Source: Pseudosulfitobacter koreensis
Lineage (GTDB): Bacteria; Pseudomonadota; Alphaproteobacteria; Rhodobacterales; Rhodobacteraceae
Direction of reading: 5' to 3'
Assembly: GCF_024733015.1 (NCBI RefSeq)
Contig: NZ_JANKJG010000008.1
Span: forward strand, 122,065 to 186,064
DNA length: 64,000 nt
This document shows positions 9,082-18,007 of this stretch, in pieces. How positions within the stretch are numbered: the first letter of the stretch is position 1; each line of letters begins with the position of its first letter. Below the pieces are notes generated by a model. It did not search any database and was not told where the DNA came from. It worked only from the letters and a program-made list of their open reading frames with translations. The position numbers were made by a program, and so were the translations under genes.

Positions 9082-10048
9082 GGCGTTGATCTGGATTGCC
9101 CTTCTCGGGCTGGTCTTCGTGGCCACCGTGCAGATCGCAGCCTATCTGCGCGAAACGCGCGCCGAAGTCACGCATCCCCCGCTGGGACAGATCCTGGACG
9201 TGAACGGCACCGAAGTGCACGCGCTGGTGATGGGCGAAGGCCCCGATCTGGTGATGATCCACGGTGCGGGCGGCAATATGCGCGACTTCACCTTCGACTT
9301 TGCCGAACGGCTGACCGACCGCTACCGCGTGATCCTGCTCGACCGCCCCGGACTGGGCTGGACCGCCCTGCCGCCCGACGCCTCGAACGGGGCCTGGGCC
9401 AGCGAAGGCACCGCGCCGCAGGTTCAGGCAGCCCTGTTGCAGGGCGCTGCCGATCAGCTGGGCGTCAGCAACCCGATCGTGCTGGGCCACAGCTTTGGCG
9501 GCTCTGTCGCGCTGGCCTGGGCGCTGGCGCGCCCCGATGACACCGCCGCCGTGGTGATGGTCGCGGGTGTGGCGCAGCCCTGGCCCGGCGATCTGGGGCC
9601 GTTCTATACCGTGCTGGGGTCGCCTTGGGGCGGTGCACTGGCCGTGCCGCTGATCACCGCCTTCACCCCGCGCGCCTACGTCAAGGTCAGCATCGACAGC
9701 ATATTCGCCCCGCAGGCCGCACCGCAGACCTATGCCGACTATATCGGTGCGGGCCTGTCGATGCGCCGCGTCACCCTGCGCGCCAACGTGCGCCAGGTGA
9801 ACACGCTGCGCCCGCATATGGTGGCGATGAAGCCGGAGTTTCCCACGCTGTCCATGCCGTTCGAGATCATCCACGGCGATGCGGATGACACCGTGCCGCT
9901 GCACGTCCACGCGGTCCCGCTGTCGCAGCAGGTGCCGAATGCCAACCTGACCGTGCTGCCCGGCGTCGGCCACATGCCGCACCACGTCGATCCGCAGGCG
10001 GTGGTCGATGCCATCGACCGTGCCGCACAACGTGCGGGTTTGCGTTAA
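9032..10048 (+). CDS. Alpha/beta hydrolase, membrane-anchored
   Basis: About 338 residues. One N-terminal hydrophobic helix ([16 protein letters not shown]) would anchor the enzyme in the membrane with its domain outside the cytoplasm. The hydrolase core shows HGAGG (oxyanion region), the nucleophile elbow GHSFGGS, acid HGDADDT and the catalytic His in GVGHMPHH. The start is uncertain: ATG at 9032 overlaps metA by 50 bases, ATG at 9002 overlaps more, and TTG at 9071 overlaps by 11. The substrate is unknown. Confidence 0.88.
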   Translation: MKSTSPRRSIWLKLGHKALIWIALLGLVFVATVQIAAYLRETRAEVTHPPLGQILDVNGTEVHALVMGEGPDLVMIHGAGGNMRDFTFDFAERLTDRYRVILLDRPGLGWTALPPDASNGAWASEGTAPQVQAALLQGAADQLGVSNPIVLGHSFGGSVALAWALARPDDTAAVVMVAGVAQPWPGDLGPFYTVLGSPWGGALAVPLITAFTPRAYVKVSIDSIFAPQAAPQTYADYIGAGLSMRRVTLRANVRQVNTLRPHMVAMKPEFPTLSMPFEIIHGDADDTVPLHVHAVPLSQQVPNANLTVLPGVGHMPHHVDPQAVVDAIDRAAQRAGLR

Positions 10049-10105
10049 CCGCCCTTAGACACCATATTGATGTTAAGAGCAGTCACATAAAAGGGAACCT
10101 GCGCC

Positions 10106-10975
10106 GTGAGCAAACCATTCGACGGGGCGATCAGCACCTACGCCACCCAAGGCGCACCCGAACACATCCGCAAGGCGATTTCACGCGCCGACAAGGATGA
10201 CATCCTCTCGGACAGCTATCCCCATTCAGAACGCCTGTCGGGCAAGGCCTACGACAAGCAGATGGAAAAATTGCAGATCGAACTGGTCAAGATGCAGGCC
10301 TGGGCGCAGGACACCGGCGCGCGCGTGGTCTGCGTGTTCGAAGGCCGCGACGCCGCAGGCAAAGGCGGCACGATCAAGCGGTTTCGCGAAAACCTGAACC
10401 CGCGCAGCGCGCATGTGGTAGCGCTTGCAAAACCGACCGAGACCGAGGCCGGCGAATGGTATTTCCAGCGCTATGCCAGACGCCTGCCCAGTGCGGGCAA
10501 CCTCGCGTTCTATGACCGCAGCTGGTACAACCGCGGTGTGGTCGAACATGTCTTCGGCTTTTGCACCGACACGCAGCGCGCGCATTTCTTTCAGCAGGTG
10601 CATCCCTTCGAGGAAATGCTGGTCGAAGACGGCATTCACCTGTTCAAGTTCTGGCTGAACGTGGGCCGTGCCGAACAGCTGCGCCGGATGATGGACCGCG
10701 AATCCGACCCGCTGAAACAGTGGAAACTCAGCCGGATCGACATCGAGGGCCTCTCGAAATGGGACGACTACAGCGGGGCGATCCGCGAAACGCTGGACCG
10801 GTCGCATTCGGACGCGGCGCCCTGGACCATCGTGCGTTCGGACGACAAGCGCCGCGCGCGGCTGACGGCGATCCGCTCAGTCCTGCACGGGCTGGACTAT
10901 GCCAACAAGGACACACAAGCCATCGGCGAGATCGACACATCCATCTGCGGCGGCCCGGACATCTGGGATGTCTAA
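10106..10975 (+). CDS. ppk2: Polyphosphate kinase 2
   Basis: Transfers phosphate between polyphosphate and nucleoside di- or triphosphates. The 289-residue single-domain protein has the PPK2 Walker A (GRDAAGKGG), the DRSWYNR Walker B-like motif and the lid region that follows it. The start is a GTG with AAGGGA upstream. The last 8 bases overlap the TetR-type gene, so the two are probably one transcript. The nucleotide preference cannot be told from sequence. Confidence 0.95.
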   Translation: MSKPFDGAISTYATQGAPEHIRKAISRADKDDILSDSYPHSERLSGKAYDKQMEKLQIELVKMQAWAQDTGARVVCVFEGRDAAGKGGTIKRFRENLNPRSAHVVALAKPTETEAGEWYFQRYARRLPSAGNLAFYDRSWYNRGVVEHVFGFCTDTQRAHFFQQVHPFEEMLVEDGIHLFKFWLNVGRAEQLRRMMDRESDPLKQWKLSRIDIEGLSKWDDYSGAIRETLDRSHSDAAPWTIVRSDDKRRARLTAIRSVLHGLDYANKDTQAIGEIDTSICGGPDIWDV

Positions 10976-11585
10976 ACGCGGCTATCATCACGGCAACCTG
11001 CGGCAGGCGCTGGTCGATGCCGCGCTTGAGCTGATCGAGGCGAAGGGCCCCACCGGCTTTACCCTGTCCGAAGCAGCCAAGCAGGCCGGTGTGACCCCCG
11101 CAGCCGTCTACCGCCACTTCGAGGGCCGCGAGGATCTGATCGCCGAAGCAGCACTTCAGGGTTACGAGATGTTTTCGGACCTGATGGAATATGCCTATCA
11201 ATCCGGCCAGCCTTCGGCCCTGGCGGCATTCGAGGCGACGGGACGCGCCTATCTGGCCTTTGCCCGCAAGCATCCCGGCCATTACATCGCGATGTTCGAA
11301 AGCGGCATCTCGATCAACCGCACCCCGGAACTGGCCGCCGCCGCCACCCGCGCCAACGGGGTGCTGGAAAAGGCCGCAGGTGACCTGTCGCAGCATATCC
11401 CGGCGCACAAACGCCCGCCCGCCTCCATGTTCAGCGCCCACATCTGGGCGATGAGCCACGGCGTGGTCGAACTCTTCGCCCGCAACAGCCCCGGCCGCGC
11501 CAGCCCCTTTCCACCCGAAGACCTGCTGGAAAGCGGCATCGGCATCTACCTGCGCGGCTTGGGTCTGGTGGCACCGGACAGTTAA
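10968..11585 (+). CDS. TetR/AcrR family transcriptional regulator
   Basis: A 205-residue DNA-binding protein. The N-terminal TetR helix-turn-helix is clear ([20 protein letters not shown] at about residues 30-49), followed by a helical ligand-binding domain. The ATG at 10968 gives MSKRGYHHG, the usual N-terminus for this subgroup, and overlaps the ppk2 stop by 8 bases. Coupling to ppk2 suggests a shared transcript, but its ligand and targets are unknown. Confidence 0.92.
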   Translation: MSKRGYHHGNLRQALVDAALELIEAKGPTGFTLSEAAKQAGVTPAAVYRHFEGREDLIAEAALQGYEMFSDLMEYAYQSGQPSALAAFEATGRAYLAFARKHPGHYIAMFESGISINRTPELAAAATRANGVLEKAAGDLSQHIPAHKRPPASMFSAHIWAMSHGVVELFARNSPGRASPFPPEDLLESGIGIYLRGLGLVAPDS

Positions 11586-11650
11586 TGCTTGCCGCACCAA
11601 TGGGCCTCACCTATCAACTATGAGTAGACCCGAATTTGTGTGATTTTTGA

Positions 11651-12394
11651 ATGCCGAACATCTTTTCGAACGCGACCCTCACCCGCAAGGACCGCCTGCG
11701 CGATCTCAAGGCGCGCGAACACGGGTATTTCGATCTGGAATTCATCAAGGCGACCTCGCCCGAATATCGCAGCCGCTGCGTCGACCTTCTGGACCGCTCC
11801 AAATCGCAACTGCGCCAGGACCTCTTCGCGCTGTCCCACCTGGACTTCAAACGCGGCGGGTTCTTCGTCGAATTCGGGGCCACCAATGGCGTCGAGCTGA
11901 ACAACACCTGGCTGATGGAAAACGCCTTTGACTGGACGGGCATCGTTGCCGAGCCTGCGCGCAACTGGCAGGCCGAACTGGTGGCAAACCGCAATTGCGC
12001 CATCGAAAAGCGCTGCGTCTGGCGCGCATCAGCCGAGACCTTGCAGTTCACCGAAGCGCCGCGCGGCGAAAACTCGGGCATCTCCAGCTTCGTGCCCAGT
12101 TCGCGCAAGCTGCGCGGCACGTCCTATGACGTGACCACGATTTCGCTGAACGACATGCTGGCGGAACACGGCGCGCCGGATGTCATCGACTATATGTCGG
12201 TCGACACCGAAGGCAGCGAATTCGACATCCTGAACGCCGTCGATTTCGACCGCTGGTCTTTTCAGGTGATGAGCATCGAGCACAACTATGCCCCGCAGCG
12301 TGAAGACATCCACGCGCTTCTGACGTCCGAGGGCTACGCGCGCGTGCATGAGCACGTCTCGCGTTTCGATGATTGGTACATCAAGGCCGACTGA
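11651..12394 (+). CDS. FkbM family methyltransferase
   Basis: A 247-residue SAM-dependent methyltransferase. The SAM-binding glycine-rich motif appears as VEFGATNGVELNN and the FkbM signature as YMSVDTEGSEFDIL. Family members O-methylate sugars, polyketides or other acceptors. There are no glycosyltransferase or polysaccharide genes beside it, so the acceptor cannot be guessed. It stands as a single gene between tetR and an outer-membrane protein gene. Confidence 0.88.
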   Translation: MPNIFSNATLTRKDRLRDLKAREHGYFDLEFIKATSPEYRSRCVDLLDRSKSQLRQDLFALSHLDFKRGGFFVEFGATNGVELNNTWLMENAFDWTGIVAEPARNWQAELVANRNCAIEKRCVWRASAETLQFTEAPRGENSGISSFVPSSRKLRGTSYDVTTISLNDMLAEHGAPDVIDYMSVDTEGSEFDILNAVDFDRWSFQVMSIEHNYAPQREDIHALLTSEGYARVHEHVSRFDDWYIKAD

Positions 12395-12561
12395 CTGCAT
12401 CAAGATTAGGCGCAAACTTCGACCAACGGGTTCGGCGCGACCGAAGCCGTCGCTTTGGCGTTGCAGGCCGCCCGACAGTACCCTAGTGAAATGGTCACTT
12501 ACTTATCAGTCCCAGCACATCCTCCCGATCAGCCAGGGACCCTCCCTTAGAAAGTGATATC

Positions 12562-13251
12562 ATGACGATTAAAACCCTCATCTGTGCGGGTGCTTCCGCG
12601 ATTGTGCTCGCAACTGGCGCATCGGCGCAGGAAAACATCGCAGTCGGTGCCGATCCGATATTTGATCCGGCGCAGGACCGCCCGGTCCTGTCGTGGACCG
12701 CAGGTATCGCCGCGACCGCACGCTTTGCCACCTCGGACGATTTCGACCACGCCGAGAACGAAGTCGAAGCCTTTGTCGAACTCGCCTACTCCGGTTTCCA
12801 CGCCGGCCTGATCATCACCACGCTCTACCAGGACCCGGCAGACGACGTCGAATACGAAGCCAACCTGGGCTACGGTGCCGACTTTGCCAACGGCATGTCG
12901 TGGGATCTGACCTATGGCTACATCTGGCTGAACAACACAAACGGTCACGCCGAAGAAATCACCGCATCGCTGGCTTTCCCGATCACTCAAACTGTCGACG
13001 GAGCCTTCGCCGTGATCTTTGATCCCGACACTGGCAAGAGCGATCAGGAATTCGCGTTCGAAACCGCCCTGAACGACCGCTGGTCGCTGGTCGGTCTGGT
13101 CGGAAATTCCGACCGCGACGATAATGTCTACGGCGAGCTGGGCGCGGTCTATGCGATCAACGACAGCACCGCGTTCCAGGTTCTCTACGAAGACACCAAC
13201 GACGGCGACGGCCTGCTGGGCCTGACCGTGGCCTATGAATTCGGCGGCTGA
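12562..13251 (+). CDS. Putative outer-membrane beta-barrel protein
   Basis: A 229-residue protein with a signal peptide of about 22 residues ending ASAQ. Alternating aromatic/polar strands rich in Asp, Gly and Tyr follow (for example YEANLGYGADFANGMSWDLT). It ends VAYEFGG, without the canonical terminal Phe. It resembles the uncharacterised small porin-like family TIGR02001, although I cannot confirm that by search. It is monocistronic, with a hairpin terminator after the stop. Confidence 0.7.
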   Translation: MTIKTLICAGASAIVLATGASAQENIAVGADPIFDPAQDRPVLSWTAGIAATARFATSDDFDHAENEVEAFVELAYSGFHAGLIITTLYQDPADDVEYEANLGYGADFANGMSWDLTYGYIWLNNTNGHAEEITASLAFPITQTVDGAFAVIFDPDTGKSDQEFAFETALNDRWSLVGLVGNSDRDDNVYGELGAVYAINDSTAFQVLYEDTNDGDGLLGLTVAYEFGG

Positions 13252-13277
13252 ACTCGGCCTCGCCGGGTGACGTCGAC

Positions 13278-13312
13278 AGGCGCGCAATCTTGTACAGATT
13301 GTGCGCCTTTTT
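13278..13312 (+). terminator. Rho-independent terminator after the barrel-protein gene
   Basis: The arms AGGCGCGCAATC (13278-13289) and GATTGTGCGCCT (13297-13308) pair with one G-T mismatch around a TTGTACA loop and are followed by TTTT. The loop sequence TTGTACA recurs twice in the next 75 bases. Confidence 0.8.
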
Positions 13313-13442
13313 GTACAGAAACGCTAAAAACCCGCGCTGGCCTGACGAAAACGGACAGGCACTCTTGTACAGATTCTGCGTCGTTTCGTACCAAAAACAC
13401 CCCGAAACGAAAAAACCCGCGCCGGTCTGGCGCGGGTTTTTC
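13288..13442. repeat. Imperfect tandem duplication of a terminator-bearing unit
   Basis: CTTGTACAGATTGTGCG begins at 13288 and CTTGTACAGATTCTGCG at 13362. Each is followed after 20-40 bases by a similar tail (AAAAACCCGCGCTGGCCTGACG, AAAAACCCGCGCCGGTCTGGCG). The spacer between the convergent barrel-protein and rpsI genes is therefore two diverged copies of one unit, the second with about 10 extra bases in the middle. Confidence 0.6.
13411..13441 (-). terminator. Bidirectional terminator between the barrel gene and rpsI
   Basis: A perfect 13-bp palindrome: AAAAACCCGCGCC, the loop GGTCT, then GGCGCGGGTTTTT. It has T tracts in both directions, so it can end the rplM-rpsI transcript and also back up the terminator of the plus-strand gene. 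Confidence 0.92.
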
Positions 13443-13465
13443 CAATCTTGTCCGGCTGAAACGAC

Positions 13466-13972
13466 TTAGCGCTTCGAGAACTGGAAGCTCTTACGGGCTT
13501 TCGCCTTGCCGTATTTCTTACGTTCCACAACGCGGCTGTCACGTGTCAGGAAGCCTGCGGCTTTCAACGCGCCACGAAGGCTGGGATCATAAAGTTGCAG
13601 CGCCTTGGACACGCCGTGCTTGACCGCACCGGCCTGACCAGAGAGACCACCGCCCTTGACCGTGGCGACCACGTCAAATTCACCTTCGACACCGGCAACG
13701 GTGAAAGGCTGGGCCAGGATCATCTGCAGAACCGGGCGGGCAAAGTATGTCTTCATCTCTTTGCCGTTCACGGTGACCTTGCCCGAACCGGGCTTGATCC
13801 AGACGCGGGCAACCGCATCTTTCCGCTTGCCTGTGGCGTAGGACCGGCCGAATTCGTCACGGACGGGCTCGCGCGGGGTCAGATCGGTTTCGGTGCCTTG
13901 CACGCCGCCGACGTTTTCGGTCACGGCAGCTTGCAGGTCTTCGAGTGTGTTGATTTCGTCAGCCATGCTCAT
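13466..13972 (-). CDS. rpsI: 30S ribosomal protein S9
   Basis: A component of the small ribosomal subunit head. The 168-residue protein has an alphaproteobacterial N-terminal extension of about 35 residues, then the S9 core ([20 protein letters not shown]). It ends in [17 protein letters not shown], the basic tail that reaches the P-site tRNA. The ATG at 13972 overlaps the rplM stop as ATGA, so the genes are coupled; an ATG six bases later is possible. Confidence 0.98.
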   Translation of the reverse strand: MSMADEINTLEDLQAAVTENVGGVQGTETDLTPREPVRDEFGRSYATGKRKDAVARVWIKPGSGKVTVNGKEMKTYFARPVLQMILAQPFTVAGVEGEFDVVATVKGGGLSGQAGAVKHGVSKALQLYDPSLRGALKAAGFLTRDSRVVERKKYGKAKARKSFQFSKR

Positions 13973-14430
13973 GCGCTCCGCGTGTTTTTCTTGTTCATCG
14001 ACTTGACGTCGAGAACTTCGGGGTTCTGCGCTTCATGGGGGTGTTCGCCACCAGCATAGACGCGCAGGTTGGTCATGACCTGACGGCTCAGACGGTTGCC
14101 GGGCAGCATCCGCTTGACGGCCAGAGTGACCACACGCTCGGGGTGCGCGCCTTCGAGGATCTGCTCTTTGGTGCGCGATTTGATGCCACCGGGGTGGCCG
14201 GTGTGCCAAAAATGCTCTTCCTGGCGTTTCTTGCCAGTCAGTTGCACTTTTTCAGCGTTGATGATGATCACGTTGTCGCCCATGTCCATGTGCGGTGTGA
14301 ACGACGGCTTGTGCTTGCCGCGCAGGCGGCTTGCGACGATCGTGGCAAGACGGCCCAGAACGATGCCTTCGGCGTCGATCAGGATCCATTTCTTGTCGAT
14401 GTCCGCAGGTGTTGCGGTAAAGGTTTTCAT
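13969..14430 (-). CDS. rplM: 50S ribosomal protein L13
   Basis: An early-assembly protein of the large subunit. Its 153 residues match the family length and include [29 protein letters not shown] and [11 protein letters not shown], all diagnostic of L13. It is the first gene of the rplM-rpsI operon, a pair conserved across bacteria. The promoter should lie in the AT-rich part of 14431-14591. Confidence 0.98.
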   Translation of the reverse strand: MKTFTATPADIDKKWILIDAEGIVLGRLATIVASRLRGKHKPSFTPHMDMGDNVIIINAEKVQLTGKKRQEEHFWHTGHPGGIKSRTKEQILEGAHPERVVTLAVKRMLPGNRLSRQVMTNLRVYAGGEHPHEAQNPEVLDVKSMNKKNTRSA

Positions 14431-14591
14431 GAGCAGGAGTTTCCTGTTTGCTGTTGCGGGGCACGCGGGACGTGACCCTGGTATGCGATGGGCGGGTTAT
14501 ATAGCACGCGCACGGGCGGTCAAGCGGCGCAAATCTTTTAAAACCATTGCAATTCAAAGACTTGCAAATAAGGTATTATATTACCCCACCA

Positions 14592-16004
14592 TCAGACGTT
14601 GATCTGGTCGGGGGGATTGTCCAGAAGCGCGCGCAACCGGCCCACCGCTGCCTCGAAGGTGTGCAGTTGCACGCCCGCATTGATGGCAAAGCGGATCGCA
14701 TGCGGGCTGCGCGCGTCGCGGCAGGCGTATTCCTCGCCCGCCCGCACCTGCACGCCCTGGGCTTCGGCGGCCTGGCAAAACGCGGTGGCGCGCCAGCCCT
14801 CGGGCAGCGGCAACCACACGAACGGCACGTTCTCGCGCCAGCGCAGGTCATAGCCGCCCAGGATGTTCACCGCCGCCTGAACGTATTGGTTGATCCCCGC
14901 CTGCACCTGCGCCGTCAGCGCGGGCAATTGCGGATGCGCCAGCAGCGCCGCCGTCAGATCCAGCATCGGCGTCGGCAGGCCAAAGAACGCATGTTCCGCC
15001 GCACGGCGCAGCGGCGCCGCCCGCCCGTGCGGGGCAATCGCCGCGCCCACACGCAGCGCGGGCGTCAGCGATTTCGAGATCGACGAGACGTACCAGCCGC
15101 GTTCCGGCGCGAGCATCCGGTAGGACGGGGCACGGGCGGCGGCGATCTGATAGCAATCGTCGTCGATGATCTGAAGGTCATGGGCGCGGGCCACCTCGAC
15201 CAGTTCAAGACGCCGCTCCAGCGGGGTGAAGAGACAGGTGGGATTGTGGACCTCGGGCGAGGTGCAGAACACCTGTGCATCATGGGTGGCGGCGGCGCGG
15301 GCCAGCGCCTCGGGAATGACGCCCTGCGCATCCATCGCCACGGGGACCACATCGGCGCGCACCAGTTCGGCCGCACGGCGGAAACCGGGATAGGACAGCT
15401 CCTCGACCAGAACCACGGGCTTGCGCCCCTTCAGCAGCGCCTGCAACAGCAGCAGGATCGCGCTTTGGCCCCCGTTGGCCAGAACCACGTCGCCCTGATC
15501 CATGTGCCCCAGTTGAGCGGCAGCCAGCCACGTCACCACGGCCTCGCGCGCCGGGCGCGCGTTGGTGCGGTCGGGGTAGTGCATCATCCCCGAGGGCGGA
15601 TCGCGCGCAATATCAGCCAGCAAGGAACGGATCAGCTGCGCCTGCCCGACGCTGGGCAGATGCGGCGAGACCATGTTGACGCGCCAGCTTTGCGCCTCGC
15701 GATTATGAGCGGCGCTGTCGATTTCGATCGGCGGGGCGAAGGCTGCATCGTCGTCCACGGGTGGCGCGACAAAGGTACCGCGCCCGACTTCGGCGTTCAG
15801 CAGCCCCTCGTCGGTCAGAATGGTATAGGCGCGGGCCACAGTGCCCGGCGTTATCTTGAGTTGCCACGCCAGATCGCGGACCGGCGGCAGACGCGTGCCC
15901 TCGGGCATGACCCCGCCCGACACCGCGTCGCGGATGATCTGCACCACGGCCTTGTACTTGGGTCCGCCGCCGGTTGGCAGGGATTCGGGCCAAATTGTAT
16001 CCAT
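14592..16004 (-). CDS. MocR/GntR-type PLP-dependent transcriptional regulator
   Basis: A 470-residue regulator with an N-terminal GntR winged helix (about residues 15-80, LPPVRDLAWQLKITPGTVARAY) fused to a fold-type I aminotransferase domain. The PLP lysine lies in SSISKSLTPALRVG and the phosphate-binding region in ANGGQSAILLL. MocR proteins sense amino acids or vitamers through PLP. The ATG at 16004 is chosen because it begins just before the winged helix; an upstream ATG would add an odd extension. Inverted repeats cover its start and the spacer to the divergent DUF1127 gene, so autoregulation is likely. Its effector is unknown. Confidence 0.92.
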   Translation of the reverse strand: MDTIWPESLPTGGGPKYKAVVQIIRDAVSGGVMPEGTRLPPVRDLAWQLKITPGTVARAYTILTDEGLLNAEVGRGTFVAPPVDDDAAFAPPIEIDSAAHNREAQSWRVNMVSPHLPSVGQAQLIRSLLADIARDPPSGMMHYPDRTNARPAREAVVTWLAAAQLGHMDQGDVVLANGGQSAILLLLQALLKGRKPVVLVEELSYPGFRRAAELVRADVVPVAMDAQGVIPEALARAAATHDAQVFCTSPEVHNPTCLFTPLERRLELVEVARAHDLQIIDDDCYQIAAARAPSYRMLAPERGWYVSSISKSLTPALRVGAAIAPHGRAAPLRRAAEHAFFGLPTPMLDLTAALLAHPQLPALTAQVQAGINQYVQAAVNILGGYDLRWRENVPFVWLPLPEGWRATAFCQAAEAQGVQVRAGEEYACRDARSPHAIRFAINAGVQLHTFEAAVGRLRALLDNPPDQINV

Positions 16005-16083
16005 TACAATGTTTCCGTAGATTCCTTGTACCAGTCTTTGTATCAATAACCATGGCAATAACGCCAAATTGTGTCAATACAAT
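15994..16083. promoter_or_regulatory. Cluster of MocR-type operator half-sites
   Basis: ATTGTA-TCCAT-TACAAT at 15994-16010 is a perfect inverted repeat covering the MocR start codon. TTGTATCAAT at 16038-16047 and TTGTGTCAAT at 16069-16078 form a direct repeat 31 bases apart, and the second lies in the palindrome ATTGTGTCAATACAAT (16068-16083). The cluster fills the divergent spacer between the regulator and the DUF1127 gene. Binding by the regulator is inferred. Confidence 0.6.
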
Positions 16084-16111
16084 TCATCGGAAAAGCCAAA
16101 GGAGATTTCCC

Positions 16112-16345
16112 ATGACACAGACCAACGCCCTGCCCGCCGACATCCTGATGCACCTGCGCGACACGCGCACGCTGCCGGTCGTTTCCGTCGTCGCGATCAA
16201 GCTGGCTGTTGTCCTGTCGAAATGGGCCACACGCCGCCGCACACGCCTGGCCCTGGGCCAGTTGACCGATGCGCAGCTGGACGATGTGGGACTGACCCCG
16301 CGCGCCGCTCTTATCGAGCAGCGTCGGGTATTCTGGCAGGCGTAA
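16112..16345 (+). CDS. DUF1127 domain protein
   Basis: A 77-residue protein. The C-terminal half carries the Arg-rich DUF1127 motif (RLALGQLTDAQLDDVGL), and a hydrophobic stretch precedes it. The start at 16112 has AAAGGAG at 16098-16104. In other alphaproteobacteria DUF1127 proteins bind RNA or affect small-RNA turnover and phosphate or stress responses; the role here is not shown. The gene diverges from the MocR-type gene across shared operator-like repeats and has its own terminator. Confidence 0.88.
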   Translation: MTQTNALPADILMHLRDTRTLPVVSVVAIKLAVVLSKWATRRRTRLALGQLTDAQLDDVGLTPRAALIEQRRVFWQA

Positions 16346-16378
16346 CTTCCCTGTGACGCAGGCCAGTCCTCTTCCTTG

Positions 16379-16405
16379 CCGCCGGGTCCGTCCCGGCGGT
16401 CTTTT
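16379..16405 (+). terminator. Rho-independent terminator after the DUF1127 gene
   Basis: CCGCCGGG, a five-base loop, CCCGGCGG, then TCTTTT. A perfect 8-bp stem with a short T tract, 33 bases past the stop. Confidence 0.85.
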
Positions 16406-16417
16406 CATGTGACACCC

Positions 16418-16837
16418 TCAGCGCGGCGGGATCGCATAGGTCAGCGTCGCCCGCGCCACCGGCTGGTCCATCCCGTGCGAATGTATCAATACATCCGTGA
16501 CCGAAAGCAGCTTGCCCAGTTTCAGAACCGTGGCATAGGCCACCAGATCGACGCCCGCGATGGGCTTGCGCATGAAGTCGATCGAGCAATTGGTGGTCAC
16601 CGCCAGCGCCTTGGGCCCGATCAGGGCCAGCGTCGCCAGATAGGCCGACACATCCGCCAGCGCGAACATCGACGGGCCCGACACGGTGCCCCCGGGGCGC
16701 AGGTGCCGCTCGCCCACCGCCATGCGCACGCGGATCTTTCCGCCGCCCACCTCCTCGACGATAAAGTCGTTTGCCACCTGATCGAATTCGGCGACCATGA
16801 AGGCCATCAGATCTTGTGCGGTCATGACTGTTTGCAT
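16418..16837 (-). CDS. PaaI-family hotdog thioesterase
   Basis: A 139-residue single hotdog-fold protein. The PaaI/YiiD-like signature appears as GGTVSGPSMFALADVSAYLA, where the Asp on the long helix is the usual catalytic or binding position. Members hydrolyse acyl- or phenylacyl-CoA. The ATG at 16837 has AGAGGA upstream. It diverges from the crotonase-family gene at 16895 with 57 bases between them, which fits a shared role in CoA-ester metabolism. The substrate is unknown. Confidence 0.85.
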   Translation of the reverse strand: MQTVMTAQDLMAFMVAEFDQVANDFIVEEVGGGKIRVRMAVGERHLRPGGTVSGPSMFALADVSAYLATLALIGPKALAVTTNCSIDFMRKPIAGVDLVAYATVLKLGKLLSVTDVLIHSHGMDQPVARATLTYAIPPR

Positions 16838-16894
16838 GGGTTTTCCTCTGTTCGTCCCTGCCCTAAGGTCCCAGCGACACCGCAGGAGGGCAAG

Positions 16895-17680
16895 ATGGCA
16901 ATTCTTGAACGTAAGGTCACGGATGGCGTGGCACATTTGACGATGAACGCGCCCGAGCGGCTGAATGCGCTCTCTGACGAGATGATACTGGCGCTGCATA
17001 CCACGTTGGACGAAATCGCCGAGACGCCAGGCATCCGCGTGGTGGTTCTGTCGGGCAGCGGCAAGGCGTTCTGCGCCGGACACGACCTGAAACAGATGAC
17101 CGAAGGCCGACAGAAACCCGATGGCGGGCGCGGATACTTCGCCGATCTCTTCAACCGCTGCGCGTCGATGATGGCGCGGGTGCAGTCCCTGCCCCAGCCG
17201 GTGATCGCGCAGGTCCACGGAATAGCCACCGCCGCGGGCTGTCAGCTGGTCGCCACCTGCGATATGGCCATCGCCGCCACCGGCACGCGCTTTGGCGTCA
17301 ACGGGGTGAACATCGGGCTGTTCTGCTCGACGCCGATGGTGGCCCTGACCCGCAATATCCCGCGCAAACAGGCCTTCGAGATGCTGACCACCGGCCAGTT
17401 CATCGAAGCCGAGCGCGCCGAGGCGCTTGGGCTGATCAACCGCACGGTGCTGCCCGAGCAACTGACGGCGGAAACCCTGAAACTGGCCGAGACCGTCGCG
17501 GGCAAGCTGAGCACGGCGGTTAAAATCGGCAAACAGGCGTTCTACGAGCAGTTGTCGATGACCACCGATGCCGCCTATGCGCACACCGGCAATGTCATGG
17601 TGGAAAACATGCTGCACCGGGACACCGAAGAGGGAATTGCGGCGTTTCTGGACAAGCGTGATCCCAAGTGGGAACAGTAG
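16895..17680 (+). CDS. Enoyl-CoA hydratase/isomerase (crotonase) family protein, ECHDC3-like
   Basis: A 261-residue crotonase-fold protein with the CoA-binding AFCAGHDLKQM and oxyanion-hole GIATAAGCQL motifs. In the second catalytic region, VNIGLFCSTP, neither of the two Glu residues of classical enoyl-CoA hydratases is evident, as in the ECHDC3 branch. A different reaction or weak hydratase activity is therefore likely. GCAGGAGG lies 5 bases before the ATG at 16895. It diverges from the thioesterase gene. Confidence 0.88.
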   Translation: MAILERKVTDGVAHLTMNAPERLNALSDEMILALHTTLDEIAETPGIRVVVLSGSGKAFCAGHDLKQMTEGRQKPDGGRGYFADLFNRCASMMARVQSLPQPVIAQVHGIATAAGCQLVATCDMAIAATGTRFGVNGVNIGLFCSTPMVALTRNIPRKQAFEMLTTGQFIEAERAEALGLINRTVLPEQLTAETLKLAETVAGKLSTAVKIGKQAFYEQLSMTTDAAYAHTGNVMVENMLHRDTEEGIAAFLDKRDPKWEQ

Positions 17681-17834
17681 GGCAAAATCGCCGGAATTGT
17701 GTAATTACATGATTTTTCACTGCATTTCATGGGATTCCTGATTGTTTCCAAATCGGTTGCGATTGTTCCGGTGGAATCTCTGGCAAATCTGTCAAGACTG
17801 TGTCACAAAGTAGACAAGCCAGATGGCTCATACG

Positions 17835-17914
17835 ATTTTGGGTCGCCGTGGGCGGAAGGTCCCTCCAGGTCAGCTCTCTCTGACCGACCATTCCCGCAGC
17901 GGCGACCCCAAAAT
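17835..17914. repeat. 80-bp imperfect inverted-repeat element
   Basis: The outer arms ATTTTGGGTCGCCG (17835-17848) and CGGCGACCCCAAAAT (17900-17914) are inverted repeats with one extra base. Inside them GGAAGGTC pairs roughly with GACCATTCC, and at the centre GGTCAG-CTCTCT-CTGACC (17868-17885) forms a 6-bp hairpin. It lies in the 327-base spacer before trmFO, where I see no gene. It has no T tract, so it is not a plain terminator. A MITE-like repeat or structured RNA are the options. Confidence 0.6.
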
Positions 17915-18007
17915 TCCCCTTCTCAGCTTTGCAGACCCTGACCACATGCCGGTGATGCCTGCGCGCGCCCCGTTGCGCATGGCCGCGTGCTGCCCTACAT
18001 GGGCTGC

